In this document: positions 30,253 to 39,032 of the stretch, one piece after another
How positions within the stretch are numbered: the stretch's first letter is position 1
Layout: each line of letters opens with the position of its first letter
NCBI GenBank assembly: GCA_041628615.1
Contig: JBFKOW010000005.1
Location: forward strand, 1 to 44,415
Source: JAMWZF01 sp041628615
Lineage (GTDB): Bacteria > Pseudomonadota > Alphaproteobacteria > Rhodobacterales > Rhodobacteraceae
Reading direction: 5' to 3'
Length of the DNA: 44,415 nucleotides
The notes under the pieces: model-generated
Databases searched by the model: none
What the model saw: only the letters and a program-made list of their open reading frames with translations
What the model was told of the DNA's origin: nothing
Position numbers and translations under genes: made by a program

Positions 30253-32037
30253 TCAAAGCGGCCAGACCAGCAGGATCGCCGGGATCGACACGGCGATGAT
30301 GAGGATTTCGAGCGGCAGGCCCATGCGCCAGTAGTCCCCGAAACGGTAGCCGCCGGGGCCGAGGATCAGGGTGTTGTTCTTGTGCCCGATCGGGGTGAGA
30401 AAGGCCGCCGACGCCGCCACCGCCACCGCCATCAGGAACGGGTCGGGCGAGACCCCGAGACTGTTCGCCATCTGGATCCCCACCGGCGCCGCGACGATCG
30501 CGGTGGCGGTGTTGTTGAGCACGTCCGACAGGGTCATCGTCACCACCATCAGCACGGTCAGCACTACCCAGGCCGGCAGGCCGAAGGTCAGCGCCACGAG
30601 CCCGTCGGCGATCAGTTCGGTCCCGCCCGAGGTCTCGAGCGCGGCCCCGAGCGGGATCATCGAGCCGAGGAGAACCACCACCGGCCACTCGATATTCGAG
30701 TAGAGATCCTGCAGCGGCATGATCCCCAGCAGCACGAAGCCGATCACCACGAGGCCCAGCGCGATCGGCAGGTAGAGCAGGCCCACGCTGGCCACCAGCA
30801 CCGCGGCGCCGAAGAGCCCGATGGCGACCCAGACCTTGCGGTCCACCGTCACCCCCAGCCCGCGATCCGCCAGCGGCAGCCCGCCCAGCCAGGACGCGAC
30901 CTCGTCGGCGGTCTCCTGCGGCACCAGCAGCAGCAGGATATCGCCGGGCTTCACCACCGTCTTGCGCAGGTGCGAGGTGATCCGCCGCCCCTCGCGCGAG
31001 ATCCCGACGATCACCGCGCGCTGCCGCCAGTGCAGCCCGACCGACTGGCTGGTCTTGCCGACGATCCGGGCCTCGCGGGGGACCACGACCTCGATCAGGG
31101 TCAGGCCCTCGGGCCTGTTCTCGACCAGCGCCCGCCGATCACCGTCGGTGTAGGTCAGCCCCAGCGACGACCGGAACTCGTCCAGCGCGTCGGCGGCGGC
31201 TTCGAGGATCAGGATGTCGTCGGCCTGCACGACGGCGTTCCGGGCCGCGCCGTACATCCGCTTGCCGCCGCGGATCAGGCCGAGGATCACCACGTCCGCC
31301 TGGTCGGCGGGGCCGTAGAGATCGGACAGCGGCTTGCCGACGGCGCGCTTGGCGTCCTTGGGGATAGACAGTTCGGCGATGTAGGCGGCGGTGTCCATCA
31401 GCGAGGCGGCGGCATCGGATTCGCGCGCCGCCGCCGGGATCAGCCGCCAGCCCCCCAGCGCCACGAAGGCGATCCCCGCCAGCGCCGCCGCGCCGCCCAC
31501 CGGGGCGAAGTCGAACATCCGGAACGGCGCGCCCAGCATGTCCTCGCGGATCGTCGCGATGATGATGTTGGGCGGGGTGCCGATCAGCGTGACCATGCCG
31601 CCGAGGATCGTGGCGAAGCTCAGCGGCATCAGCGTCACCCCGGGGCCGCGCCCGGCCTTGCGGGCGGTGGCCATGTCTACCGGCATCAGCAGCGCCAGCG
31701 CCGCGACGTTGTTCATGAAGGCCGACAGCACGCCGCCGATGCCGCCCATCAGCGCGATGTGGGCCCCGAGGCTGCGCCCGGAATCGATCATCGTCCGGGT
31801 GATCAGCTGCACCGCCCCGGACCGCACCAGCCCGGCAGACACGACAAGCACCAGCGCCACCACCATCGTCGCCGGGTGACCGAAGCCGGCAAATGCGTCG
31901 GCCGCCGGGACCACGCCCAGCACCACCGCCGCCATCAGCGCCGAGAAAGCCACGAGGTCATAGCGGAACCGGCCCCAGATCAGCAGGCCGAAGACCGCGC
32001 CGAACAGGCCGAACAGGATGGTCTGGTCCGTCGTCAT
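30253..32037 (-). CDS. SLC13-family permease with paired TrkA-C domains (second copy)
   Basis: 594 residues, the same architecture as 26496-28277: membrane half (about 5-200) with SAFMNNVAALALLMPVDM and GGMVTLIGTPPNIIIATI, two TrkA-C domains (about 210-300 and 312-395), and a second membrane half with LSDVLNNTATAIVAAPVGI and TPIGHKNNTLILGPGGYRFGDY. GTPPNIIIA places it nearer to the sulfate/dicarboxylate type. The sequences of the two permeases differ enough to be distinct paralogues rather than a recent duplication. It is leaderless by promoter position. Confidence 0.92.
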   Translation of the reverse strand: MTTDQTILFGLFGAVFGLLIWGRFRYDLVAFSALMAAVVLGVVPAADAFAGFGHPATMVVALVLVVSAGLVRSGAVQLITRTMIDSGRSLGAHIALMGGIGGVLSAFMNNVAALALLMPVDMATARKAGRGPGVTLMPLSFATILGGMVTLIGTPPNIIIATIREDMLGAPFRMFDFAPVGGAAALAGIAFVALGGWRLIPAAARESDAAASLMDTAAYIAELSIPKDAKRAVGKPLSDLYGPADQADVVILGLIRGGKRMYGAARNAVVQADDILILEAAADALDEFRSSLGLTYTDGDRRALVENRPEGLTLIEVVVPREARIVGKTSQSVGLHWRQRAVIVGISREGRRITSHLRKTVVKPGDILLLLVPQETADEVASWLGGLPLADRGLGVTVDRKVWVAIGLFGAAVLVASVGLLYLPIALGLVVIGFVLLGIMPLQDLYSNIEWPVVVLLGSMIPLGAALETSGGTELIADGLVALTFGLPAWVVLTVLMVVTMTLSDVLNNTATAIVAAPVGIQMANSLGVSPDPFLMAVAVAASAAFLTPIGHKNNTLILGPGGYRFGDYWRMGLPLEILIIAVSIPAILLVWPL

Positions 32038-32043
32038 GGCGGC

Positions 32044-32073
32044 ACCCTAGGGCGGGTTCCGCCGGTCTGCCAG
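32044..32073 (-). promoter_or_regulatory. Promoter of the second SLC13 gene, leaderless geometry
   Basis: On the minus strand CTGGCA (32073-32068), an 18-nt spacer, TAGGGT (32049-32044), and 6 nt later the ATG at 32037. The -10 and following bases (TAGGGTGCCGC) are identical to those before guaD. Confidence 0.45.
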
Positions 32074-32104
32074 TGCCTTGGCGCCTGCCGTCAGGCCGCG
32101 ACGC

Positions 32105-32452
32105 TCAGACCCCGCCGACGGCCGGAACCACCACCTGCCCGCCGGGACCTGCCGGCGGACGCCGCTTGATCGGCGGCGGACCCGCCTCCAGCGCGCCCAG
32201 CGTCATCGGTCCGACGATGCCGTCCACGGCCAGCCCCCGTGTCGCCTGGAACTGCTTCACCCGGGCGTCGGTCTTCGGTCCGAAGATGCCGTCGACCCAG
32301 AGCGGCGGCGGTCCGGTACGGGCATTCAGCAGGTTCTGGACATAGGCCACCTTGAGACCGGTCTTGCCCATCTTCGGCGGACCGGCATTGGGCAGGTGCG
32401 ACTTGCCCTGGACATAATCGTCGTCGTCGTCATCGCTGTGCGCCATTTCCAT
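32105..32452 (-). CDS. Small peptidoglycan-binding (PGRP-like PG_binding_1) protein
   Basis: 115 residues from ATG 32452, which follows GGAGGAG by 8 nt. An acidic N-terminus (HSDDDDDDYVQG) precedes one peptidoglycan-binding type 1 domain (about 32-92): LKVAYVQNLLNARTG, LWVDGIFGPKTDARVKQFQATRGLAVDGIVGPMTLGAL. The typical D-G-I-x-G-P-x-T repeats are present. There is no signal peptide, so it may be cytoplasmic or exported by another route. The C-terminus is Pro-rich (PPPIKRRPPAGPGG). It lies 68 nt from the start of the SLC13 gene and is expressed on the same strand as the GST gene. Confidence 0.85.
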   Translation of the reverse strand: MEMAHSDDDDDDYVQGKSHLPNAGPPKMGKTGLKVAYVQNLLNARTGPPPLWVDGIFGPKTDARVKQFQATRGLAVDGIVGPMTLGALEAGPPPIKRRPPAGPGGQVVVPAVGGV

Positions 32453-32567
32453 CCCGGTTACTCCTCCGTCACCACGTCTCGGCGCGGCCGGGCCGGGCCC
32501 TGTGCGGGCGGCCCCGGCGGCGCCATGCGGCAGTGTAGCACGAATCGGCGCGAACCGGTCTGCAGGC

Positions 32568-33515
32568 TCAGCCCGGCGGGATGCGGCGCCGCGCCGGGGC
32601 GGTCCAGTCCACATTCGGTCCCGCCGGCACGATGCCCAGCGGGTTGCGCAGCGGCGAGGCCGAGAAGTAGCCTGCCTTGTAGATGTCGGGCTTCACCGTG
32701 TCGGCCACCCCGGGCACCGCGTGAAGCGCGCGGGCGTAATCCCAGAGGTTCGGGTAGTCCGACAGCTTCGCGAGGTTGCACTTGAAGGCATAGTGATACG
32801 CCACGTCGAACCGGGCGAGGGTGGGGAACAGGCGCAGGTCGGCCTCGGTCAGCCGGTCGCCGACCAGGGTGATCCGGCCTTCCAGATGTGCCTCGATGGC
32901 GTCCAGCGCGGCAAAGAGGTCGGTGACGGCGGCGTCGTAGGCGTCCTGGGTGCGGGCGAAGCCGGCGCGGTAGACGCCGTTGTTGACCCGCGGGTGGATC
33001 AGCGCGTTCCAGCGGTCGATCTCGGGCAGCAGCGGGGCGGGGACGAGCCGGCGGCCGGGATCGAATTCCGTCGCCAGCATCCGCACGATGTCGGCGCTTT
33101 CGTTCGACACGATGCGCCCGGCGGCGCGGTCCCACAGCACCGGCACGGTGATCCGCCCGGTATGGGGCGGGTGCTGCCGGGCATAGACCTCGTGCAGCGC
33201 CGCGACGCCCAGTTCGGGATCGGCGAATTCGCCTTCGGGGTCGAACACCCAACCGTCTTCGGTGCGCCGGGGCCGGGCTATGGACACGGTGATCGCGTCG
33301 TCGAGCCCCAGCACCGCCCGGGTCAGCAGCACCCGGTGCGCCCACGGGCAATTCCACGCCGCATAGAGGTGATATCGGCCGGGCTCCGGCGGGTGGCGGC
33401 CACCGGCCGCGATCCGGCCGCGGATCGTGCTTTCGGCCCGCTTGAAGGCACCGTCCTCGGTGGTGTCGGGGCCGGGATCCTCCGCGTGGTAGCGGCCGTC
33501 GATCATCACGCCCAT
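32568..33515 (-). CDS. Glutathionyl-hydroquinone reductase-like GST (YqjG/ECM4 family)
   Basis: 315 residues from ATG 33515, with GAGGAG 6 nt upstream. The thioredoxin-like domain has RYHLYAAWNCPWAHRVLL, with catalytic Cys56 in the NCPWA motif typical of Xi-class enzymes. IPVLWDRAAGRIVSNESADIVRML binds glutathione. The C-terminal helical domain includes NNGVYRAGFARTQDAYD and LTEADLRLFPTLARFDVAYHYAFKCN. It removes glutathione from glutathionyl-hydroquinones or related conjugates. It is slightly shorter than E. coli YqjG (328) but complete. Confidence 0.92.
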   Translation of the reverse strand: MGVMIDGRYHAEDPGPDTTEDGAFKRAESTIRGRIAAGGRHPPEPGRYHLYAAWNCPWAHRVLLTRAVLGLDDAITVSIARPRRTEDGWVFDPEGEFADPELGVAALHEVYARQHPPHTGRITVPVLWDRAAGRIVSNESADIVRMLATEFDPGRRLVPAPLLPEIDRWNALIHPRVNNGVYRAGFARTQDAYDAAVTDLFAALDAIEAHLEGRITLVGDRLTEADLRLFPTLARFDVAYHYAFKCNLAKLSDYPNLWDYARALHAVPGVADTVKPDIYKAGYFSASPLRNPLGIVPAGPNVDWTAPARRRIPPG

Positions 33516-33615
33516 GGTGGACTCCTCGGTTGCGGGTCCGGGCAGCATAACCGCCGGCCCGCGCGGTCCCAGCGGCGTCGGCGCAGGGCCGGCCTGCAGC
33601 GGCGCACAGCCGGGC

Positions 33616-33645
33616 TTGCCCTGCCGCCTCGGGCTGGCCTATAGC
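33616..33645 (+). promoter_or_regulatory. yebC promoter
   Basis: TTGCCC (33616-33621), an 18-nt spacer, then TATAGC (33640-33645). The predicted start is about 32 nt before the yebC ATG. Confidence 0.55.
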
Positions 33646-33683
33646 AGCCGCCAGACATCCAATCATCGGCAGACGAGACCACC

Positions 33684-34436
33684 ATGGCAGGCCATTCCAA
33701 GTGGGCCAACATCCAGCATCGCAAGGGCCGGCAGGACGCCGCCCGGTCGAAGCTGTTCTCCAAGTTGGCGAAGGAGATCACCGTCGCCGCGAAGATGGGC
33801 GACCCCGACCCGGACAAGAACCCCCGGCTGCGGCTGGCGGTGAAGGAAGCGAAAAGCCAGTCGGTCCCCAAGGACGTGATCGAGCGCGCGATCAAGAAGT
33901 CCCAGGGCGGCGACGGCGAGAACTACGAGGAGATCCGCTACGAGGGCTACGGCCCGGGCGGCGTCGCGGTGATCGTCGAGGCGATGACCGACAACCGCAA
34001 CCGCACCGCCTCCACCGTCCGCTCCACCTTCGGCAAGAACGGCGGCAACCTCGGTGAGACCGGGTCCGTGGCCTTCATGTTCGAGCGCAAGGGCCAGATC
34101 GTCTACACCGCCGAGGCCGGCGACGCCGACACCGTGATGATGGCGGCGATCGAGGCCGGGGCCGAGGATTGCGAAAGCTCCGAGGACGGCCATGTCATCC
34201 TCTGTGCCGACACCGACCTCAACGAGGTCTCGACCGCGCTCGAGGCGGCGCTGGGCGAGAGCGAGAGCACGCGGCTGATCTGGAAGCCCACCACCACCTC
34301 GGAACTGGATCTCGAGGGGCTGACCAAGCTGATGAAACTGGTCGAGGCGCTCGAGGACGACGACGACGTCCAGACCGTCACCACCAATTTCGAAGCCAGC
34401 GACGAGGTCATGGAGGCCTACGCCGAAGCCTCCTGA
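33684..34436 (+). CDS. YebC/PmpR family translation factor or transcriptional regulator
   Basis: 250 residues. The N-terminus MAGHSKWANIQHRKGRQDAARSKLFSKLAKEI is diagnostic. YEGYGPGGVAVIVEAMTDNRNRT is the central conserved block, and DVQTVTTNFEASDEVM closes the protein. The family was described as DNA-binding but more recently linked to translation of proline-rich stretches, mitochondrial TACO1 being the relative. It is acidic in the C-terminal domain. It is transcribed from 33616 and is followed after 66 nt by the STAND ATPase. Confidence 0.95.
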   Translation: MAGHSKWANIQHRKGRQDAARSKLFSKLAKEITVAAKMGDPDPDKNPRLRLAVKEAKSQSVPKDVIERAIKKSQGGDGENYEEIRYEGYGPGGVAVIVEAMTDNRNRTASTVRSTFGKNGGNLGETGSVAFMFERKGQIVYTAEAGDADTVMMAAIEAGAEDCESSEDGHVILCADTDLNEVSTALEAALGESESTRLIWKPTTTSELDLEGLTKLMKLVEALEDDDDVQTVTTNFEASDEVMEAYAEAS

Positions 34437-34502
34437 ACCTTGGCCACCCCGCACAACCTGTGATTACCTCGGCCGGAGGGATCGGGTGAGGGGACGGCGT
34501 GG

Positions 34503-36707
34503 ATGGGTGTGGCTGAGTGGAGTTTGGTCGTCGCGATCCTCGCGCTTCTCGGGATAGACGGCAAGAACGGGTGGAAAACGGCACGTTGGGTGGCTCGCGG
34601 TTTCAAACCCGCGCCACCCCCGCCGCCGCAGCCTGTGCAGATCGTCCAGCCTGACGCTGCGGCGCGAAGATTTCCCGCCATCCGTCCGCCGGGCCATCGC
34701 AGGGTCATCGGTCGGGACAAGGACCGGGAGCGGTTGCGCAGCCTCCTCGCCACGGGGCGGGGGGCGCAGATAACCTCGGCGGGCGCGGTGCTGCAGGGCG
34801 AAGGCGGGCGGGGCAAGACGACGCTCGCGCGCTACTATGCCGAGACCTCGAGGGAGCTTTATGACGGTGGGCTCTGGGCGCTGGCCTCGGACGCGAGTTC
34901 GCTGATGCAAAGCCTTGCGGCCTTTGGGAAATCCGCCTTCGACATGGACATCCCGCAGGCCATCACCCCGGCCCATGCCGAGGCGGTCCTGCACGCCATC
35001 GGCACCTGCGGGGCGCGGCTCCTGTTCGTCTACGACAACGTGGACGACTACACCGCGATCAAGCCGTTCTTTCCCAAGGGCGAACACATCGACCTGATCG
35101 TCACAACCCGGCTGACCACCGATGTGCCGGGGTTCGGTCGGATCGCGCTCGACGTGCTGGACCACGATGCGCCGGACAGCCCGGCGGTGAAGCTGCTGTT
35201 GCAGGAGGCCGGGCAATGGAAGGCGGATGCGGACACGCGGGCGGCGGCGCAGCGACTGGCGGCGGACCTCGGCGGGCTGCCTCTGGCGCTGATCGTGGCG
35301 GGGGCGCTGGCGAAGGAGGGGACCGACCTCGACACCCTGCGCGCGCGAATCGCGGAGATCGTGGAGACCGCGCCGGGGCAGGGCGGCGACTACGGCGATT
35401 CGGTCGCAGCGGCGGTGCGGCTGTCGCTCGACACGCTGACGCCGGACGCGCGGGCGCTGGCCGATGTCTGCGCCTGGCTCGACCCCGACCGGATCGACGA
35501 GCGGCTGTTCACCGATGCGCCGGGGGGCGATTGGTGGCAGGGCTACAAGGGCGACGTGCCCGAGGAGATGGAGCGGCTGGCGGCCGACGGCGCGCGGGTG
35601 CGGGCGGCGTTGCGGGGCCTGCGGCAGCGGTCGCTGCTGCAGGAGGGCGAACAGGGCCTGACCCTGCACCGGCTCACCGCTGCGGTCCTGCGGCGGGAGG
35701 CCGCCGACCCGCAGGTCCCGGCCCGCGCCGCCGCGGTGCTTCTGAGGGCGGGATATCCTTACGATGCGGATGATCCCGCACATTGGGACGACTGCCGCCG
35801 TCTGACCCCTCATGTCGTAACACTCTGGGGTGAGGCCGGTCCGTTTTGGCGAGAGGCGTGGGGGCAACCAAATTGGCCGGCGATGGATTCGGCGCTGAAC
35901 CAGTGCGGCGTGTTTCTGAGCAGCCAACGGGATGACAGGAGCGCATTGGTATTGCGGCGCGCGGCGCTGGAGATGATTGAGCCGAAGAATGGAAACGCGG
36001 GTCGGAATCTTCCGGCAGCGCTTTGCAACCTGTCGCTGACGCTGTCCCGACTCGGGGAGTTCGAGGAGGCCGAGGAGTGCGCCGATCAGGCCATTTCGCT
36101 GACCGAGGCTCGTCCGTCTGAGACAGAGAACCTTGCGCGAATATGCATGCAGAAGGCCAACATACTTTTTCGGCGGGCGGAGGCGGGGGATCGGGCGGAG
36201 CTCGACAGTGCAGAGGGCTGGATCGACAAGGCCCGCGCGATCTTGGAGACGCTGGCCGAGGGGCAACCGAGTGAAGGCGTGGCCATTTGCCTCAACGACC
36301 TCGGCTACTTGCGCCGACTACAGGGGCGGGGGGAGGAAGCGGCGGAGGCCTATCAGGCCGCGCTCGACATCCGGCGGCAGGTTCCCGGCGTGAACCGAGC
36401 CAGCCTCGCCACCTCTGCCGTGAATGTCGGGTCAAGCTGGCTGGAGGCCGGGCGCGCGGACCGGGCGCTGCGGCTGTTGCAGGAGGCCCATGGCATCCAC
36501 GCGGAGATCTTCGACGATCCGCAGGCCCCGGCCCTGCGGGCCAGCGCGGGCTGGCTTTTTTCCTGCCTCCTGACCCTCGCCCGGGCGGGGCAGGACCCGG
36601 AGGCGAACAGGGCGGAGGCGGAGCGGCTGTGCCGCGCCCACGGCCTCGATTGGGCCGAACACCAGCGCCTGGCCGAGCAATACCGCATCGCCCCGCCCGA
36701 GGCGTGA
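34503..36707 (+). CDS. STAND (NB-ARC-like) ATPase with N-terminal membrane helix and TPR C-terminus
   Basis: 734 residues. A short hydrophobic helix (about 5-18, EWSLVVAILALLGI) and a Pro-rich linker (36-50) precede the nucleotide-binding domain. Walker A is GEGGRGKTT (99-107), Walker B LLFVYDNVDD (173-182), the sensor LIVTTR (198-203) and the GLPL motif GGLPLAL (257-263). A winged-helix part with an MHD-like LTLHRLTA (386-393) follows, and then TPR repeats (about 455-700). Such proteins are signal-activated switches, including anti-phage Avs-like sensors; a TM helix may be the effector. It stands alone between yebC and a LysE exporter. The TPR part contains rare A/T-rich codons (ATA, TTT, CTT). 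Confidence 0.88.
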   Translation: MGVAEWSLVVAILALLGIDGKNGWKTARWVARGFKPAPPPPPQPVQIVQPDAAARRFPAIRPPGHRRVIGRDKDRERLRSLLATGRGAQITSAGAVLQGEGGRGKTTLARYYAETSRELYDGGLWALASDASSLMQSLAAFGKSAFDMDIPQAITPAHAEAVLHAIGTCGARLLFVYDNVDDYTAIKPFFPKGEHIDLIVTTRLTTDVPGFGRIALDVLDHDAPDSPAVKLLLQEAGQWKADADTRAAAQRLAADLGGLPLALIVAGALAKEGTDLDTLRARIAEIVETAPGQGGDYGDSVAAAVRLSLDTLTPDARALADVCAWLDPDRIDERLFTDAPGGDWWQGYKGDVPEEMERLAADGARVRAALRGLRQRSLLQEGEQGLTLHRLTAAVLRREAADPQVPARAAAVLLRAGYPYDADDPAHWDDCRRLTPHVVTLWGEAGPFWREAWGQPNWPAMDSALNQCGVFLSSQRDDRSALVLRRAALEMIEPKNGNAGRNLPAALCNLSLTLSRLGEFEEAEECADQAISLTEARPSETENLARICMQKANILFRRAEAGDRAELDSAEGWIDKARAILETLAEGQPSEGVAICLNDLGYLRRLQGRGEEAAEAYQAALDIRRQVPGVNRASLATSAVNVGSSWLEAGRADRALRLLQEAHGIHAEIFDDPQAPALRASAGWLFSCLLTLARAGQDPEANRAEAERLCRAHGLDWAEHQRLAEQYRIAPPEA

Positions 36708-36728
36708 TTCCGCCCGCGCGGTCCCGGG

Positions 36729-36757
36729 TTGATGCCCCGTGCGGGGGGCGGTTAGGT
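36729..36757 (+). promoter_or_regulatory. Promoter for the LysE-type exporter
   Basis: TTGATG (36729-36734), a 17-nt spacer, then TTAGGT (36752-36757). The predicted start at about 36764 lies upstream of TTG 36784 but downstream of GTG 36739, which supports the TTG start. The spacer holds a CCCC/GGGG hairpin. Confidence 0.4.
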
Positions 36758-36783
36758 GGGCCGTCTGGAAGGAATCCCGCCCC

Positions 36784-37389
36784 TTGCTGCCTGCCTTCGT
36801 CACCGGGTTCGCCCTGTCGCTGTCGCTGATCCTCGCGATCGGGCCGCAGAACGCGTTCGTCCTGCGGCAGGGCATCCTCGGCGCCCATGTCTTTGCCATC
36901 TGCCTGGTCTGCGCGCTGTCGGACGCCGTGCTGATGGCCGCCGGGGTCGCCGGGTTCGCGGCGCTGACCGAGGCGGTGCCGGGGGTCGCGCGCTACATGG
37001 CCTGGGTCGGCGCGGCCTTCCTGACCGTCTACGGCGGACTGGCGTTCCGGGCGGCGCTGCGCGGCGGCGCGGCGCTGGACCCGGCGGCGCGGGGGGCCGG
37101 TGCGCTCTGGGCGGCGCTCGGGACGACGCTGGCGCTGACCTGGCTCAACCCGCATGTCTACCTCGACACGCTGGTGCTCGTGGGTTCGGTGGCGACCCGG
37201 TTCCCGGGGCAGGGGCTGGCGTTCTGGGCCGGGGCCTCGGTCTCCTCGGCGCTGTTCTTCTTCGCGCTGGGCTACGGCGCGGCGCTGCTGCGCCCGGTCT
37301 TCGCCCGGCCGCGGGCGTGGCAGGCGCTGGACCTTGCCGTCGCCGGCATCATGTGGTCCATCGCCGCGGGGCTGATCCTGTCGGCCTGA
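36784..37389 (+). CDS. LysE/ArgO family amino-acid exporter
   Basis: 201 residues from TTG 36784, with AAGGA 10 nt upstream; GTG 36739 would add 15 hydrophilic residues. LPAFVTGFALSLSLILAIGPQNAFVLRQGIL matches the LysE start, with GPQNAFVLRQG as the signature. About six hydrophobic helices, with LTWLNPHVYLDTLVLVGSVA in the middle, where NPHVYLDT is the ArgO/LysE-specific segment. It is expected to export basic amino acids such as arginine or lysine. It is followed by an EamA gene 27 nt later. Confidence 0.88.
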   Translation: MLPAFVTGFALSLSLILAIGPQNAFVLRQGILGAHVFAICLVCALSDAVLMAAGVAGFAALTEAVPGVARYMAWVGAAFLTVYGGLAFRAALRGGAALDPAARGAGALWAALGTTLALTWLNPHVYLDTLVLVGSVATRFPGQGLAFWAGASVSSALFFFALGYGAALLRPVFARPRAWQALDLAVAGIMWSIAAGLILSA

Positions 37390-37416
37390 TCCCCAACCCG
37401 CCGCGAGCCCGCCCCG

Positions 37417-38313
37417 ATGCAGTCCGAGCCCCGTCCCCTTGCCGGCATCTTCTGGATGGTGCTGACCGGGCTCAACTTCGTCGCGGTCACAGCGATCGTG
37501 AAGCACGTGGGCGACGCGATCCCGGCCGCGCAGTCGGCGTTCCTGCGCTACGCGCTGGGGCTGGTGTTCCTGGTCCCGATGATCCGGCCGATCCTCGCCG
37601 CCCGGCTGACCCGCCGGCACCTGCGGCTGTTCGTCTGGCGGGGCGTGGCGCACACGGTGGCGGTGATCCTGTGGTTCTACGCCATGACCCGGATCCCGAT
37701 CGCCGAGGTGACGGCGATGAACTACCTGTCGCCGGTCTACGTCACCATCGGCGCGGCGCTGCTGCTGGGCGAGGCGCTGCCGCCGCGGCGGCTGGCGGCG
37801 GTGATCGTGGCGCTGATCGGGGCGGCGATCATCCTGCGGCCGGGGCTGCGCGAGCTGAACGACGGGCACCTGGCGATGGTGTTCACCGCGATGACCTTCG
37901 CCGTCGGCTACCTGATCGCCAAGCGGCTGTCGGGCGAGTTGAGCGCCGCTGTCGTGGTGGGGATGCTGTCGATCACCGTGACGATCGGGCTCGCGCCCTT
38001 CGCCGCCGTGGTCTGGGTGCCGCCGAGCCTGTCCGACGTCGGCTGGCTGTTCGGGGTGGCCTGCTTCGCCACCGCCGGGCACTACACGATGACGCTGGCC
38101 TTCGCCGCGGCACCGCTGACCGTGACCCAGCCGGTGACCTTCCTGCAACTGATCTGGGCGGTCACGCTCGGCGCGGTGCTCTTCGGCGAGCCGGTGGACG
38201 GCTGGGTGGTGCTCGGCGGGGCGGTGATCCTCGGGGCGGTCAGCTTCATCACCTGGCGCGAGGCGCGGGCACGGCGGCGGGTAACCCCGGCGACGCCGGA
38301 AACCAAGATCTGA
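37417..38313 (+). CDS. EamA/DMT family transporter (RhaT/RarD-like)
   Basis: 298 residues with ten hydrophobic helices. The first repeat includes SAFLRYALGLVFLVPM and NYLSPVYVTIGAALLLGEALPPRRLAA, the typical EamA ending of repeat one. The second repeat includes GHYTMTLAFAAAPLTVTQPVTFLQLIWAVTLGAVLFGEPVDG. It closely resembles the S-adenosylmethionine uptake or general DMT exporters of Rhodobacterales. The substrate is undetermined. It probably shares the LysE transcript. Confidence 0.88.
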   Translation: MQSEPRPLAGIFWMVLTGLNFVAVTAIVKHVGDAIPAAQSAFLRYALGLVFLVPMIRPILAARLTRRHLRLFVWRGVAHTVAVILWFYAMTRIPIAEVTAMNYLSPVYVTIGAALLLGEALPPRRLAAVIVALIGAAIILRPGLRELNDGHLAMVFTAMTFAVGYLIAKRLSGELSAAVVVGMLSITVTIGLAPFAAVVWVPPSLSDVGWLFGVACFATAGHYTMTLAFAAAPLTVTQPVTFLQLIWAVTLGAVLFGEPVDGWVVLGGAVILGAVSFITWREARARRRVTPATPETKI

Positions 38314-38356
38314 GACGGGGCTTGCAATCGGCGCGCGTTAACACTTTCTTAAGGAA

Positions 38357-39025
38357 ATGTTCCGCGTCTGTTCGTTCCTGCTCCTGTGCCTGTTCACGCC
38401 GCTCGCCGCGCCGGCCGAGATCGCCGGACGGGTGCAGGTGATCGACGGCGACACCTTCGACATCGGCGGCACGCGGGTCCGGCTGCACGGCATCGACGCC
38501 CCGGAGATGGGCCAGCCCTGCACCACCGACCGCGGCCAGACATGGGATTGCGGCGCCTGGGCCCGGACCGAGGCGCGCCGGCTGTTCCAGTCCCGCCGCG
38601 CCGCCTGCGCCCTCATCGACCACGACCGCTACGGCCGCGCCGTCGCCCGCTGCAGCGTCGGCGGGCAGGACATGGGCGCGCGGCTGGTGGCCGAGGGCAT
38701 CGCCTTCGCCTTCCGGCGCTACGCGATGGACTACGACCTGACCGAGAAACAGGCCGCGGTGGCCGGGGTCGGGCTGTGGTCGATGACCGTCGAGGAACCG
38801 GCGGCCTGGCGGTCAAACCCGTCCGGGGGGCAGGCCAGCGCCCGGACCGCCGCCCCCGCGGCCGACTGCAACATCAAGGGCAACATCTCGAATTCGGGGC
38901 GGATCTACCACATGCCCCACAACGAGCATTACGACCGCACCCGGATCGACCCGGCCCGCGGCGAGCGCTGGTTCTGCAGCGAGGCCGAGGCGCGGGCGGC
39001 GGGATGGCGGCCGGCGCGGAACTGA
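38357..39025 (+). CDS. Secreted thermonuclease-family protein
   Basis: 222 residues with a signal peptide (FRVCSFLLLCLFTPLAAPAE, cleavage near residue 20). The SNase domain (about 22-130) shows VIDGDTFDIGGTRVRLHGIDAPEMGQ, WARTEARRLF, DRYGRAVARC and GLW, including the Asp, Arg and Glu positions of staphylococcal nuclease. The C-terminal tail (about 155-222) has DCNIKGNISNSGRIYHMP, HYDRTRIDPARGERWFCSEAEARAAGWRPA, a cysteine-paired domain found in other periplasmic nucleases. It would degrade DNA or RNA in the periplasm. Confidence 0.9.
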   Translation: MFRVCSFLLLCLFTPLAAPAEIAGRVQVIDGDTFDIGGTRVRLHGIDAPEMGQPCTTDRGQTWDCGAWARTEARRLFQSRRAACALIDHDRYGRAVARCSVGGQDMGARLVAEGIAFAFRRYAMDYDLTEKQAAVAGVGLWSMTVEEPAAWRSNPSGGQASARTAAPAADCNIKGNISNSGRIYHMPHNEHYDRTRIDPARGERWFCSEAEARAAGWRPARN

Positions 39026-39032
39026 TCCCGGC

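Noticed and set aside
30220..32169. A 649-codon open frame antisense to the second SLC13 permease
   Set aside because: His/Arg/Gln-rich translation with no domain; the opposite strand encodes a full-length transporter.
36731..36752. CCCC/GGGG hairpin before the LysE-type gene as a terminator of the STAND gene
   Set aside because: No T-tract follows, and it lies in the spacer of a promoter-like sequence; left as part of that promoter.
36292..38148. A 618-codon minus-strand frame over the exporter genes
   Set aside because: Same kind of shadow: repetitive Arg/Gln/His content, no start signal, and two real transporters on the plus strand.
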